The translations under genes and the position numbers were made by a program. The notes under the pieces are model-generated. The model ran no database searches, was not told where the DNA came from, and was given only the letters and a program-made list of their open reading frames with translations. From the NCBI GenBank assembly GCA_964441235.1, contig CAYTUQ010000012.1, positions 1 through 64,000 of the forward strand: DNA of 64,000 nucleotides. Reading direction: 5' to 3'. Of this stretch, positions 43,798-52,996 are shown piece after piece; position 1 is the first letter of the stretch, and every line of letters begins with the position of its first letter. The DNA comes from BS750m-G69 sp964441235 (GTDB lineage Bacteria; Fidelibacterota; UBA2242).

Positions 43798-45609
43798 ATG
43801 TTTTATTCTCAAAATGCAGTTTCATTTGAGAGAAGGAACTTCCTTCTTTTTATAATATTTGCCTTTTTTGCTGTTTTGATTGGTAGGTTATATCGAATCC
43901 AAATAGTTCAATATAGTAGATTTTTTGGTATTGCAGAGGCAAATAGAATTAGAATTGTGCCATTAGAGGCGCCAAGGGGAATTGTTTATGATCGTAATGG
44001 ACAAATAATAGCAGATAATAAGTCGCAGTATAATGTAAATATTATTCCATTCGAAATCCGTTCTTCAGAGAAAACATACAATATACTGGGAGATTTTCTT
44101 GGATTCACAAAAGATCAAATTCAAAAGCGTTTAAAGCGTAATTATCATGGACAGTTTTCGCCTACTAGAGTTGCTGGAGACATTGATTTTAAAACATTAA
44201 CCAATTTAGAGGAACATAAATTGGATCTACCAGGTGTACTTTACTCGTTTGAACCAATCCGTTCATTTCCATCAAGAGCGAATTTAGCTCATGTTCTTGG
44301 ATATCTTCGGGAAGTAAATAAGAAGGACTTAAAAAATATAAAGCATTTTGGATATCGTGCTGGAGATTTAATCGGATGGAAAGGAATAGAGAGAGAATAT
44401 GAAAGTATTCTCAGGGGTACGCGAGGATATGATTACTTGCAGGTGGATGTGCATGGACGGGAGGTCGGAAATCTTCAAAATAAAAAGAAAGTTTTGCCAA
44501 AACCTGGTAATGATTTGTATTTGACAATTGACCTCGATCTTCAGGTTTATGCTGAATCAATTATGGGAGACGGGAAAGGCGTAATAATAGTAGTGGATCC
44601 GAACAATGGTGAAATTTTATCTCTTGTTAGTAAACCAGATTATTCTCCAAACCTATTTTCAGGAATTGTTGAATCGAGTGCGTGGGATAAGCTCAGAGAA
44701 GATACTGAGCGACCTTTATATAATCGTGTTACTCAAGGTACTTATTCTCCTGGCTCAGCATTCAAAATAGTTGCGGCTATGGCTGCTCTGGAAAACGGTA
44801 TTGTTGATTCAAATTGGACAGTTCGATGTAGGGGAAAATATCGGCTCGGCAGAAGGGTTTTTAAATGCTGGAAAGAGAGAGGTCACGGACGAATGAATAT
44901 GCATGATGCAATAACAAATTCATGCAATGTTTATTTCTATAACTTGATTAGAAAGATGGATATTGATATTTGGGCTGATAATGCCAGAAATTTTGGGTTC
45001 GGGACTAAAACAAATATTGATTTGCCAGAAGAGTCGATTGGAGTTGTTCCCGATACAAAATTCTTGGATCGTAAATATGGAGTTGGAGGCTGGTCAGAAG
45101 GAAATAAGTTGAACCTGGTTATTGGACAGGGAGATTTATTAGTAACCCCAATTCAGATGGCACGATTTATTGCTGCCCTGGCTACTCGAGGTAAACTAGT
45201 CCAACCTCATGTTGGATTGAGATATTATGCCAGAGAACTAAATAAATTTGTTTTATTCTCTGCAGAAAGTGATTCGATAGAATATTATTCAGAACCTACA
45301 TGGGAGTTCATTCAGCATAGTATGTGTGATGTAGTGAATCATAGAAATGGAACGGGACGCGCTGCGAGAGTTAGAGGGTTGAAAATTTACGGTAAGACTG
45401 GAACTGCACAGAATCCGCGTGGAGATTCTCATGCATGGTTTATAGGTTTTACAAAAGAGGAAGATTGTTCTATAGCAGTTGTAGTTTTAATAGAGCATGG
45501 GGGGTCTGGTGGTGCGGTAGCTGCTCCGATTGCAAGAAAAATATTCAAATATTGTTATGATAAAACTAAAAATAAAATGATTGCAAGTAGTGGAAGTTCT
45601 AAAATTTAG
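43798..45609 (+). CDS. mrdA: Penicillin-binding protein 2 (elongation transpeptidase)
   Basis: Class B PBP that crosslinks peptidoglycan with RodA. N-terminal membrane helix (about 15-33), dimerisation domain (EAPRGIVYDRNGQIIADN), transpeptidase with SAFK (Ser320, Lys323), SCN (375-377) and KTG (533-535). 603 residues. It overlaps rodA by 29 bp, so the pair is tightly coupled. Confidence 0.96.
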   Translation: MFYSQNAVSFERRNFLLFIIFAFFAVLIGRLYRIQIVQYSRFFGIAEANRIRIVPLEAPRGIVYDRNGQIIADNKSQYNVNIIPFEIRSSEKTYNILGDFLGFTKDQIQKRLKRNYHGQFSPTRVAGDIDFKTLTNLEEHKLDLPGVLYSFEPIRSFPSRANLAHVLGYLREVNKKDLKNIKHFGYRAGDLIGWKGIEREYESILRGTRGYDYLQVDVHGREVGNLQNKKKVLPKPGNDLYLTIDLDLQVYAESIMGDGKGVIIVVDPNNGEILSLVSKPDYSPNLFSGIVESSAWDKLREDTERPLYNRVTQGTYSPGSAFKIVAAMAALENGIVDSNWTVRCRGKYRLGRRVFKCWKERGHGRMNMHDAITNSCNVYFYNLIRKMDIDIWADNARNFGFGTKTNIDLPEESIGVVPDTKFLDRKYGVGGWSEGNKLNLVIGQGDLLVTPIQMARFIAALATRGKLVQPHVGLRYYARELNKFVLFSAESDSIEYYSEPTWEFIQHSMCDVVNHRNGTGRAARVRGLKIYGKTGTAQNPRGDSHAWFIGFTKEEDCSIAVVVLIEHGGSGGAVAAPIARKIFKYCYDKTKNKMIASSGSSKI

Positions 45610-46840
45610 AGAAAAGCGTTCGTTATTAAAGCCTTTCTCAAATACTAATGTTTTGCTTATAATATTAGTAACTGCGCTTTGTTGCATAGGATTATTAGCA
45701 CTTTATAGTGCATCACTTCATATTGATTTACCATTCTTCAAAAGAGTCGTTGGTAAACAGTTTGTATGGATTATATTGGGTGTTATATTAGCAACTGTCG
45801 TTTTCTTTGTTCAGAAAAAGATTTTTTTTGATACAGCGTATCTTCTTTATTTAGTTGGAATAGTTCTCATATTATTAACATATATTGTAAGTAAATCCCC
45901 AACTGGGGCAAGCAGATGGATTAGTGCAGGGCCTTTTCATTTTCAACCATCTGAGTTCATGAAAATATTTGTTATACTGGCTATTGCCAGATATCTATCA
46001 AGTACGGACATTTCTCTTTCTGACTTCAGGTCTCTTATAATGCCCGTTCTTTTTTCACTGGCTCCTATGGTGATTATTCTGAAACAACCAGATTTAGGTA
46101 CTTCAATGATCTATTTTATTCTTGTTTTTCCGATGTTATTTTGGGCTGGTGCAAGATTATTTCATATTTTTGTTATTCTGTCACCTATTATAAGTATTAT
46201 TACGGCATTTAATTTTTATACATTTTTTGTGTGGGTTGTTTTACTTCTCCTTATATTCTATTTGAGTAAGGAAAAACTGTGGGTCTCTATAGGTTTGTCA
46301 ATATTAAACTTATCTTTAGGATTTATGACTCCTTTTTTATGGAATAGATTGAAGACTTATCAGCAGAACAGGATATTGACTCTTTTTAATGTGAATGCTG
46401 ATCCGCAGGGGGCAGGGTACCAGGTGATTCAGTCACAAATCGCAATCGGGTCCGGTGGACTATTTGGAAAAGGCTTAGGACAGGGAACGCAAACTCATTT
46501 AAAGTTTCTTCCAGAACAACACACTGATTTTATTTTTTCAGTAATAGGTGAAGAGTATGGTTTTATAGGAGTTGTATTTCTGCTTTTATTGTTTTTAATA
46601 ATGATAATGGTCTTATTGACATTTGCATATCGCTTAAGAGATAAATTTAGTTCACTTGTAGTCATGGGAATAGTGAGTACTTTATTGCTTCATGTGGTAA
46701 TAAATGTGGCTATGACAATTGGTTTAATGCCAGTTACAGGTTTGCCTTTACCATTTCTTAGCTATGGAGGTTCGTTTATTACTACATGTTTTATTTGTAT
46801 TGGTTTAGTTTTAAATATAAATGCTGAAAAGCCTGGATAG
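45581..46840 (+). CDS. rodA: Peptidoglycan glycosyltransferase RodA
   Basis: SEDS-family polymerase with ten or so membrane helices. Landmarks are ALYSASLHID, SPTGASRWISAGPFHFQPSEFMKI, LKQPDLGTSMIYFIL, DPQGAGYQVIQSQIAIGSGGLFGKGLGQGTQTHLKFLPEQHTDFIFSVIGEE (in parts) and MTIGLMPVTGLPLPFLSYGGS. 419 residues. Starts at TTG 45581 or GTG 45590. The stop TAG is inside GGATAGG, the beginning of a repeat shared with tatC. Confidence 0.95.
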   Translation: MQVVEVLKFREKRSLLKPFSNTNVLLIILVTALCCIGLLALYSASLHIDLPFFKRVVGKQFVWIILGVILATVVFFVQKKIFFDTAYLLYLVGIVLILLTYIVSKSPTGASRWISAGPFHFQPSEFMKIFVILAIARYLSSTDISLSDFRSLIMPVLFSLAPMVIILKQPDLGTSMIYFILVFPMLFWAGARLFHIFVILSPIISIITAFNFYTFFVWVVLLLLIFYLSKEKLWVSIGLSILNLSLGFMTPFLWNRLKTYQQNRILTLFNVNADPQGAGYQVIQSQIAIGSGGLFGKGLGQGTQTHLKFLPEQHTDFIFSVIGEEYGFIGVVFLLLLFLIMIMVLLTFAYRLRDKFSSLVVMGIVSTLLLHVVINVAMTIGLMPVTGLPLPFLSYGGSFITTCFICIGLVLNINAEKPG

Positions 46841-46984
46841 GCAAGACTTCAGTTACGGGTTAAAACGGATTTCTGTACCCCGAAGCTCCGCTTCGGAAAT
46901 TGTTTTTTTAATGTCTCATTATATTTGCGAAGCGGAGCTTCGGGGTACCAATAAAATCTATTACTGAGGTTTTATCTGAATAGG
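46835..46984. repeat. Dispersed repeat starting at the rodA stop codon (copy 2)
   Basis: Matches the repeat after tatC at both ends (first 44 bases 36/44; distal GGGGTAC.AATAAAATCTAT..CTGAGG). Inside, CCCCGAAGCTCCGCTTCG and CGAAGCGGAGCTTCGGGG (near 46878-46945) form a strong long hairpin around a T-rich loop, which could also terminate transcription. Confidence 0.65.
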
Positions 46985-47068
46985 ACACATAAGCATTGCT
47001 TTTTTGAGGAATTTTTGTAACTTTTAATGCGATTTATTATGTTTTAATTTGGAAAAACGAAAAATTTA

Positions 47069-47959
47069 ATGAAAACTAGAATTTTTGAAATCTCATTTGT
47101 ATTAGGAATGCTTTTTATTTTCTCTACTTATATTGCATCCTCTTATGCTGTCGCATCCCCTAAATCAGATAAGAAGCAATCATCAAAAGAGGATATTGCA
47201 AAGAAAGTTTCTAATCTAGAAAATAAGGTCACAAACCTAACGACGAAGATGAATAAAGTTGTAAAAGCTGTTAATAGGCTTTCAAAGCGAGTTACAGAAT
47301 TAGAGAAAGAAGTCCCGACAAGTCGGGATGCTGAACTGAGAAGTCACATTGAATCAATGGAAAACTCCATTAAGAAGTTGGATAGTGTAACAAAATCTCT
47401 TTGTAGTGATATTTTGGATTTACAACGTCAGATTGATGCTACTGGGAAAAGAGCTCTTTATGCTGACAGTATAAATTTTGAAGTCCTTTCGCAATTAGTT
47501 ATTCTTGAAAATCGTATCACGTCACTTGGAACCAGTCTGAATGAATATAGATCAATCAGTCAAGGAAGTAGCCGTACAAAATCTACTTCTTCAACTGATT
47601 CTTACCGAGAGCGATATCTCCAGGCTCTCTCTTTTCATCAAAACAATCAAAATGAAGAATCTATCGAGTTGTTTCATCAACTTATTGCTGAAGATAAGAA
47701 TCATGAGCTTGCTGATAATGCACAGTACTGGATAGGAGAATGTTATTATTTTTTGAAGGAGTATCAACGTGCGATCATTGAATTCGAGAAGCTTTTTTCT
47801 TTCCCGAATACAAATAAAAGCGATGATGCACAGTTTAAGTTAGGGCTTTGGTATGCTGCTCTCGGTAATAGAGAGAAAGCAATTGATGAATTTCAAAGAC
47901 TAATAGATTATTTTCCCCAAAGTGAATATGTTAAAAGAGCAAAACAATTTATAAAGTGA
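47069..47959 (+). CDS. CpoB/YbgF-like periplasmic TPR protein
   Basis: A 296-residue protein with a signal peptide (about 1-28), a long coiled coil (about 42-150, heptads such as VSNLENKVTNLTTKMNKVV) and three C-terminal TPR-like repeats (about 185-296; LADNAQYWIGECYYFLKEYQRAIIEF). This is the CpoB/YbgF layout, linking Tol-Pal and wall synthesis. Residues 82-88 (VPTSRDA) are encoded by a TCCCGACAAGTCGGGA palindrome that seems to have inserted in frame within the coiled coil. tol genes are not adjacent. Confidence 0.8.
   Translation: MKTRIFEISFVLGMLFIFSTYIASSYAVASPKSDKKQSSKEDIAKKVSNLENKVTNLTTKMNKVVKAVNRLSKRVTELEKEVPTSRDAELRSHIESMENSIKKLDSVTKSLCSDILDLQRQIDATGKRALYADSINFEVLSQLVILENRITSLGTSLNEYRSISQGSSRTKSTSSTDSYRERYLQALSFHQNNQNEESIELFHQLIAEDKNHELADNAQYWIGECYYFLKEYQRAIIEFEKLFSFPNTNKSDDAQFKLGLWYAALGNREKAIDEFQRLIDYFPQSEYVKRAKQFIK
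47313..47328. repeat. 16-bp palindrome inside the CpoB-like coding sequence
   Basis: TCCCGACAAGTCGGGA, identical to the palindrome before mreB. It encodes part of VPTSRD and carries a Pro, which breaks the surrounding heptad pattern. Confidence 0.8.
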
Positions 47960-47963
47960 TACT

Positions 47964-48794
47964 ATGGTAAAAAGAATTTATTTTTTAACATCTGAAATTG
48001 TACCATTTGCTGAGACTTACAGCCTGGCAACTTTTTCAAAAGAGATACCGGTAGTTTTCAATGAGCGTAAATACGATTTTAGATTAATGATGCCCAGGTA
48101 CGGGTTTATAAGCGAGAGAAGGTATATCCTTCGAGAAGTAATCAGGCTAAGGGAAATGGAGCTAAGGTACAGGGAACAAGATGTAAAAGCATGTGTTAAA
48201 TCTGCTTTTATTCCGAATACAAAAGTGCAGGTATATTTTCTAGATCACGATGATTATTACACTCCTACAGATACCGATCTTTACATACCAAAGGACGATT
48301 CTGATAATAATTTAAATTCTATCAGATTTGGATATTTTGGCTCATCAGCTTTAACAACATTGAATTACCTTCGTTGGAAACCTGAAGTGATTATTTGCAA
48401 TGATTGGCAGATGAGTATAATTCCACTACTTATCAATTCTGATTTATTGAACAGAGAATATTTTGACGGAGCGAAAGTAATTCAAATTCTTCACTCAAAA
48501 ACACCATTATCTTTGTATAATATTTCAGAATATGAGAGTGTGGGCTTAAAGGACATTGATCTGACATATGTTCGTAATAATAAACTGGATTGTGTTGCAG
48601 CATCTGTTCAATTGTGTGATCACACGATGATACTCAATGCAGAAAAGGATTTAACTGAAGAATATCAAAAAGATCCGATTTTTAAGGAACTTTTTGATAA
48701 GAGGAATATTAGTTCTTATAATATGAATGGTGAGACTCCAGAAGATTGGCAAAAATTAGCGGGTGAAATTATCAGGGTTGTGGAACAGCTTTAA
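47964..48794 (+). CDS. Short glycogen/starch synthase-like (GT5 N-terminal) protein
   Basis: A 276-residue protein resembling the first half of glycogen synthase: MVKRIYFLTSEIVPFAETYSLATFSKEIP, then MMPRYGFISERRY, LDHDDYYTP and WKPEVIICNDWQMSIIPLL. The usual K-x-G-G-L loop near the N-terminus is absent (YSLATFSK) and the C-terminal donor domain is missing. Bacteroidota have a conserved protein of this size, often next to a DUF4270 gene, so it is probably not a broken gene. Catalysis is doubtful. Confidence 0.75.
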   Translation: MVKRIYFLTSEIVPFAETYSLATFSKEIPVVFNERKYDFRLMMPRYGFISERRYILREVIRLREMELRYREQDVKACVKSAFIPNTKVQVYFLDHDDYYTPTDTDLYIPKDDSDNNLNSIRFGYFGSSALTTLNYLRWKPEVIICNDWQMSIIPLLINSDLLNREYFDGAKVIQILHSKTPLSLYNISEYESVGLKDIDLTYVRNNKLDCVAASVQLCDHTMILNAEKDLTEEYQKDPIFKELFDKRNISSYNMNGETPEDWQKLAGEIIRVVEQL

Positions 48795-50022
48795 GATAAA
48801 GAATAGCCTTAAGGGGCAATCTATCTATTTTAAAAAATTTAGTAGTATCAAAAGATTTCTATTTTTACTCCCTTTTGGTCTATTGTTATTTGTTAATATG
48901 TGTGAGGAAAAGATACCTATTCTGCAACAAAAAACTTCTTTAGTATTTACCGATACATCTGTGAGTGATGGAATGATTTCTGACACGACGCAGTTAGTTG
49001 CTCCTAAACTTGGTTCAAGCAAACTTTTACTAACCGGTAATAATGATGAAGTGAGCGCTTATTCTCTTTTAAGATTTGATAATTTTAATACTCTGCCAGA
49101 TACTTTGGATTCGGTAGTTTGTGTAACTTTAAAATTGCTATCTTCAACACAGATACCCTATGATAGTCTGTTGCAACCTGATATTGATGTTTCTGTGTCT
49201 TTATTAAAAAGTGATACAGAATTGAATTGGTCTGAAGATAGTTCAAGTAACAGAGATTTTTATTTAGAAGGATTTGATTTAATTAAATTTAGTGTTGCTT
49301 CTTTCAATAATTATGATACGGTTGAATTTGTGTTATCTGATACAATTATTTCATCCTGGAGGGATTCGTTAATTACTAATTATGGGGTTGTTATTCAGCT
49401 AACGGAACCCACTGAAAATTCTATGGTGTCATTTTACTCAAGAGAAAACCCAAGTTATTCACCAATTCTTGAGGTTGAGTATCTTTTAGAAGGAGATACA
49501 GTTAATACAAAATTGAGTTTTTATCCTACTGCCGATATTTCTATACTTAATTTTAATAAAACTGATATTGATTCAAGACATTTGATAGTAAGTAATGGTC
49601 AATCTTTCCGCACGTTCTTGAATTTTGGTCTATCGAATGTAATTACTGACAAGAATTGTGTAATAATGGAAGCATTGTTACACCTGAAAATTGACACTAC
49701 ACTTACAAAAACTTACAGGGACAATATCTATTTCTATGTAACTCTATTGGATTCTGCAACTGATTGGTGTAATCCTGAATATTTTTCGGATGTTGATGAA
49801 GCTGAAACAGGTGCATACGTTTCTGAAGGTGATACATCTTTGACTCTTTATATAAGTAAAACTATTCAAAAATATACAAGTGAGTATAGGGAAAATTTTG
49901 GAATGATGCTCTGGGCATCTCCTTCTACGCTTGATATCTCGGTTCTAAGTTTGTTTAGCACTTCCTATCCGGATTCTACAAAAAGACCATATTTGGAAAT
50001 ACTTACAATGAAAGAAGAATAA
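48763..50022 (+). CDS. Exported DNRLRE/DUF4270-like surface protein
   Basis: A 419-residue product; membrane-targeting segment KRFLFLLPFGLLLFVNMCEEK, with Cys just after the hydrophobic run (non-ideal lipobox). Two similar beta-rich halves follow, each with YSLLRFDNF or FRTFLNFGL, a YDTVEF-type strand and closing PILEVEYLL/PYLEILTM, as in DNRLRE modules of surface proteins. It lies where DUF4270 lipoproteins lie in Bacteroidota, overlapping the GT5-like gene by 32 bp. The exact start (GTG 48763) is uncertain. Confidence 0.65.
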   Translation: MKLSGLWNSFKIKNSLKGQSIYFKKFSSIKRFLFLLPFGLLLFVNMCEEKIPILQQKTSLVFTDTSVSDGMISDTTQLVAPKLGSSKLLLTGNNDEVSAYSLLRFDNFNTLPDTLDSVVCVTLKLLSSTQIPYDSLLQPDIDVSVSLLKSDTELNWSEDSSSNRDFYLEGFDLIKFSVASFNNYDTVEFVLSDTIISSWRDSLITNYGVVIQLTEPTENSMVSFYSRENPSYSPILEVEYLLEGDTVNTKLSFYPTADISILNFNKTDIDSRHLIVSNGQSFRTFLNFGLSNVITDKNCVIMEALLHLKIDTTLTKTYRDNIYFYVTLLDSATDWCNPEYFSDVDEAETGAYVSEGDTSLTLYISKTIQKYTSEYRENFGMMLWASPSTLDISVLSLFSTSYPDSTKRPYLEILTMKEE

Positions 50023-50027
50023 TTAAT

Positions 50028-51239
50028 ATGCGCAAACTTCTGGCTTTACTTATACTATCTTCGACTGTTGCATTTGCTCAGAATTCATTTTATTCTTCTT
50101 ACGGTTTTGGCATAGAATCACTATCCCTGCCGGTAAGAATGATTGGAATGGGAAATACTGGAAATGCGGTAGAAGATTCTTTGAGTTTAAATACATTGAA
50201 TCCTGCTTTCTGGAATGGCTTTTTGACTACTTCTTTGCAAGGGCAAGTAGAGTCATCTTTTTTGAATGTACCGGATGTTCCATTTAATAATATGCTTTCC
50301 AGGTTTATGGGATTTTCATTTAAATTGCCAATCAGTAAAAAGATCGGGGTAGCTCTTGGTGTAATGCCTACAACTCGAGTACATGCGAAAAATACCTTCG
50401 TTGATTCAACGGCGTTCAGTGATTCCTTTGTAGAATATAAATATTCTATTGAAGCACTAGGCGGAATTTCAGAGTTTTTCATCGGAGGTGGATATAAAAT
50501 TAATCCGCAGTGGCGGGTTGGTATAAAAATGCAATTATACTTTGGTAATTATGTTAATAAAGGAAGTGCAGATATTAATAATAATGGTGTAGTCGATAGC
50601 TATTATAACAGACGAATGGATGTAAATGGTTCTAAAATTGGTTTGGGAGTTGCCTGGGTTGACAAAAGTGGAAAACTCTGTTTATCTGGATATGTAAATC
50701 AAAGTATAAAATTTAAATATAGCACAGAATATGACTACTTCTACGGACCTGACAGTACAGTAGGTTTTAAATCTTTGAATTACCCATCATCTTATAGAAT
50801 AGGTGTAAGTAAAAAGTTACCAAAGAATCTCGCATTCAATGCGGATTTCCGTTTTACGAAAGTGTCCCATTCTCTGTTTAATAATTTTTACCAATTTGAT
50901 CGAACGTCTTCGAATGATTCTTATTTCGTCGGCGTTGGACTGGAGAAACTGCCTGCGAATATAAGAGGAAATAAATTTCTAAAAAGATTATTCATACGTA
51001 TTGGGGCTTACTATAAAACAGAACCATTTTACTATTTTCAAACAGTAGTAGAAGAGTACGGTGCAAGTTTTGGAATTGGAGTTCCTTTTCATAGGGGCTT
51101 CGATCGATTAGATCTGGCTATAGTAGCCGCTAAAAGAAATGGCTTCCTGAGTGAAAAAATTGGGAGCGAAAAAGTAATATCATTACATATTGGTGTCACA
51201 ACAGGTGAAATTTGGTTTAGAAAGCTTAAAAGATATTAG
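50028..51239 (+). CDS. Outer-membrane barrel protein (FadL/PorV-like layout)
   Basis: A 403-residue product with signal peptide MRKLLALLILSSTVAFAQ. The mature N-terminus SFYSSYGFGIESLSLPVRMI then GMGNTGNAVEDSLSLNTLNPAFW is the hatch-like segment seen in FadL/PorV/UPF0164-type barrels (small-residue run then NPAxW). Many amphipathic strands follow. It starts 6 bp after the previous gene, so these surface genes are cotranscribed. Confidence 0.75.
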   Translation: MRKLLALLILSSTVAFAQNSFYSSYGFGIESLSLPVRMIGMGNTGNAVEDSLSLNTLNPAFWNGFLTTSLQGQVESSFLNVPDVPFNNMLSRFMGFSFKLPISKKIGVALGVMPTTRVHAKNTFVDSTAFSDSFVEYKYSIEALGGISEFFIGGGYKINPQWRVGIKMQLYFGNYVNKGSADINNNGVVDSYYNRRMDVNGSKIGLGVAWVDKSGKLCLSGYVNQSIKFKYSTEYDYFYGPDSTVGFKSLNYPSSYRIGVSKKLPKNLAFNADFRFTKVSHSLFNNFYQFDRTSSNDSYFVGVGLEKLPANIRGNKFLKRLFIRIGAYYKTEPFYYFQTVVEEYGASFGIGVPFHRGFDRLDLAIVAAKRNGFLSEKIGSEKVISLHIGVTTGEIWFRKLKRY

Positions 51240-51256
51240 TTAGAAAGGTATTTATA

Positions 51257-52555
51257 ATGAAAATTAAAACCCTTATCAAAACATTTCTTATTATAATTTT
51301 TCTATTTGCAAGTATTTATATGATTAATTGTGTGCCTCCGTCAACCGAAGTGGTTGATGAAGCTGCGCGACTTGAATCGATTGAAAAAGCGCATCAGGAT
51401 TCCATAAGAAAAGGTAAGTGTGAACGTTACCTAAGTTTTGCTTATAGTTATTACCAGAACCAGGATTGGCAAAGAACAATAGATAATTACCGTAAAATGG
51501 TTGATTTGGGATGTGAGGAAGATTATGCTAATGATATATTTCGCTACTACGGAAGAGCATATCAGCAGTTAGCGGCGGAAAACCCTGCTTATTATGACAG
51601 TGCTTTATTTATTTATTTGAAAGGTGAAGAATACTTGCCAAATGATATGTTTCTGCATAAAAATATTAGTTATATATATCATATGCAGGGGAAGAGTGAT
51701 CTGGAAATTCGAGAGTACGAAAAGATGGTAGAACTTAATCTGGATAATATTGAACTGTACAGGAAATTGGTGAAGCTCTGCTTTTCAGCTGAGCGCTATG
51801 ATGATGTTTTATGGGCAATTAAGGAAATTCTAAGGCTGAATCCTAACGACGAGCAAGCTATTAATGACCAATTGACTGCATACGCTAAACTCGGCAAAGA
51901 TATTACGATGATTCAGAAAGAGCAGTGGGAAAAGAATCCTGATAATGTGCGTTATGGTTTGGATTATGCTGCTGCCCTTTCGGATCAGCTTCAATATGAC
52001 AAAGCGATTGAAGTTTATAAAAAAGTTGCTGCTATTGATCCGAAAAACCGGGAAGCTTATGAAAATCTTGGGAAATTATATTATGCTTTAGACAAAAATG
52101 AAAAGGCTATTGAAACTTACATTCATATTAACAAGAATATATTACCTCGAGACCTCGAAGTTATTCAAAATATTGTAAAGGGTTATCAACTACTGTTCAA
52201 TTTTAAAGAAGCTTATCGTTGGGCTGAAAAAGCTGTAGAAATCGGTGGTTCAAGTTTAGCATATAAAATACGTGCGGATTTATATTACTCTGCCGCTGAT
52301 TATTATACCGGTGATAAACAGGCTAATTTCGAAGACAAACTGGTGTACAAATTAGCCTATGATGATTACCGTAAAGCTTTACAAATGGGCAATCAGAGCG
52401 TTAAAAAGAGAATTGATTTTTTAAAAGAGTATTTGATTCCCTCAAAAGAAGATTGGTTTATGCATAAGTATGATGATACAGGTGCTGAGAGGAAAATATT
52501 TCGTCCCAGGGGAAATAACTATAATTGGATAACGGCTGAAGCAAAGAAGGATTGA
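51257..52555 (+). CDS. TPR-repeat lipoprotein
   Basis: A 432-residue protein with a lipoprotein-type signal (IIIFLFASIYMINC, Cys near 25). TPR units cover about 50-330 (YLSFAYSYYQNQDWQRTIDNY, YDKAIEVYKKVAAIDPKNREAYENLGKLYY). It is probably a periplasmic or outer-membrane assembly scaffold; partner unknown. Its stop overlaps the rpiB ATG (TGATG). Confidence 0.85.
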   Translation: MKIKTLIKTFLIIIFLFASIYMINCVPPSTEVVDEAARLESIEKAHQDSIRKGKCERYLSFAYSYYQNQDWQRTIDNYRKMVDLGCEEDYANDIFRYYGRAYQQLAAENPAYYDSALFIYLKGEEYLPNDMFLHKNISYIYHMQGKSDLEIREYEKMVELNLDNIELYRKLVKLCFSAERYDDVLWAIKEILRLNPNDEQAINDQLTAYAKLGKDITMIQKEQWEKNPDNVRYGLDYAAALSDQLQYDKAIEVYKKVAAIDPKNREAYENLGKLYYALDKNEKAIETYIHINKNILPRDLEVIQNIVKGYQLLFNFKEAYRWAEKAVEIGGSSLAYKIRADLYYSAADYYTGDKQANFEDKLVYKLAYDDYRKALQMGNQSVKKRIDFLKEYLIPSKEDWFMHKYDDTGAERKIFRPRGNNYNWITAEAKKD

Positions 52556-52995
52556 TGAAAATAATTTTTGGGGCTGACCACGGCGGCTTCAAGTTAAAAT
52601 CTGCTCTTGTGAAGTATGCAGGAAATTTAGGATATGAAGTTGTAGATGTTGGTACTTTTTCGAGCAAACCAGTAGACTATTCCGATTATGCAAAAAAAGT
52701 AGCAAAAGAGGTAGCAGATGGTGATACTGATTCTGGTGTTTTAGTTTGCAGAACGGGAGTAGGTATGAGTATTTCTGCAAATAAAATTACCGGTGCCAGA
52801 GCTGCTCTTTGTTATTCTGAAAAAATTGCCGAACTAAGTCGTTCACATAACGACGCCAATATCCTTTGTTTGGGAGCTGATTTTATTGATTTAGAAGAGG
52901 CAAAGAGAATTTTTGAAAAATGGATAGATACCCGTTTTGAGGGTGGACGCCACAAAAAAAGGGTTGAAAAAATCAAAGAATTAGAGAGGTATTGA
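52555..52995 (+). CDS. rpiB: Ribose-5-phosphate isomerase B
   Basis: Interconverts ribose-5-P and ribulose-5-P. MKIIFGADHGGFKLKSAL, GTFSSKPVDYSDYAKKVA, VCRTGVGMSISANK (Cys and Thr of the active site) and SHNDANILCLG are all RpiB hallmarks. 146 residues from ATG 52555. It complements rpe elsewhere in the window for the non-oxidative pentose phosphate branch. glyA follows immediately. Confidence 0.95.
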   Translation: MKIIFGADHGGFKLKSALVKYAGNLGYEVVDVGTFSSKPVDYSDYAKKVAKEVADGDTDSGVLVCRTGVGMSISANKITGARAALCYSEKIAELSRSHNDANILCLGADFIDLEEAKRIFEKWIDTRFEGGRHKKRVEKIKELERY

Positions 52996-52996
52996 T

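Noticed and set aside
47964..48794. Truncated glycogen synthase pseudogene
   Set aside because: A similar short form is conserved in Bacteroidota and the frame is intact with coupled neighbours.
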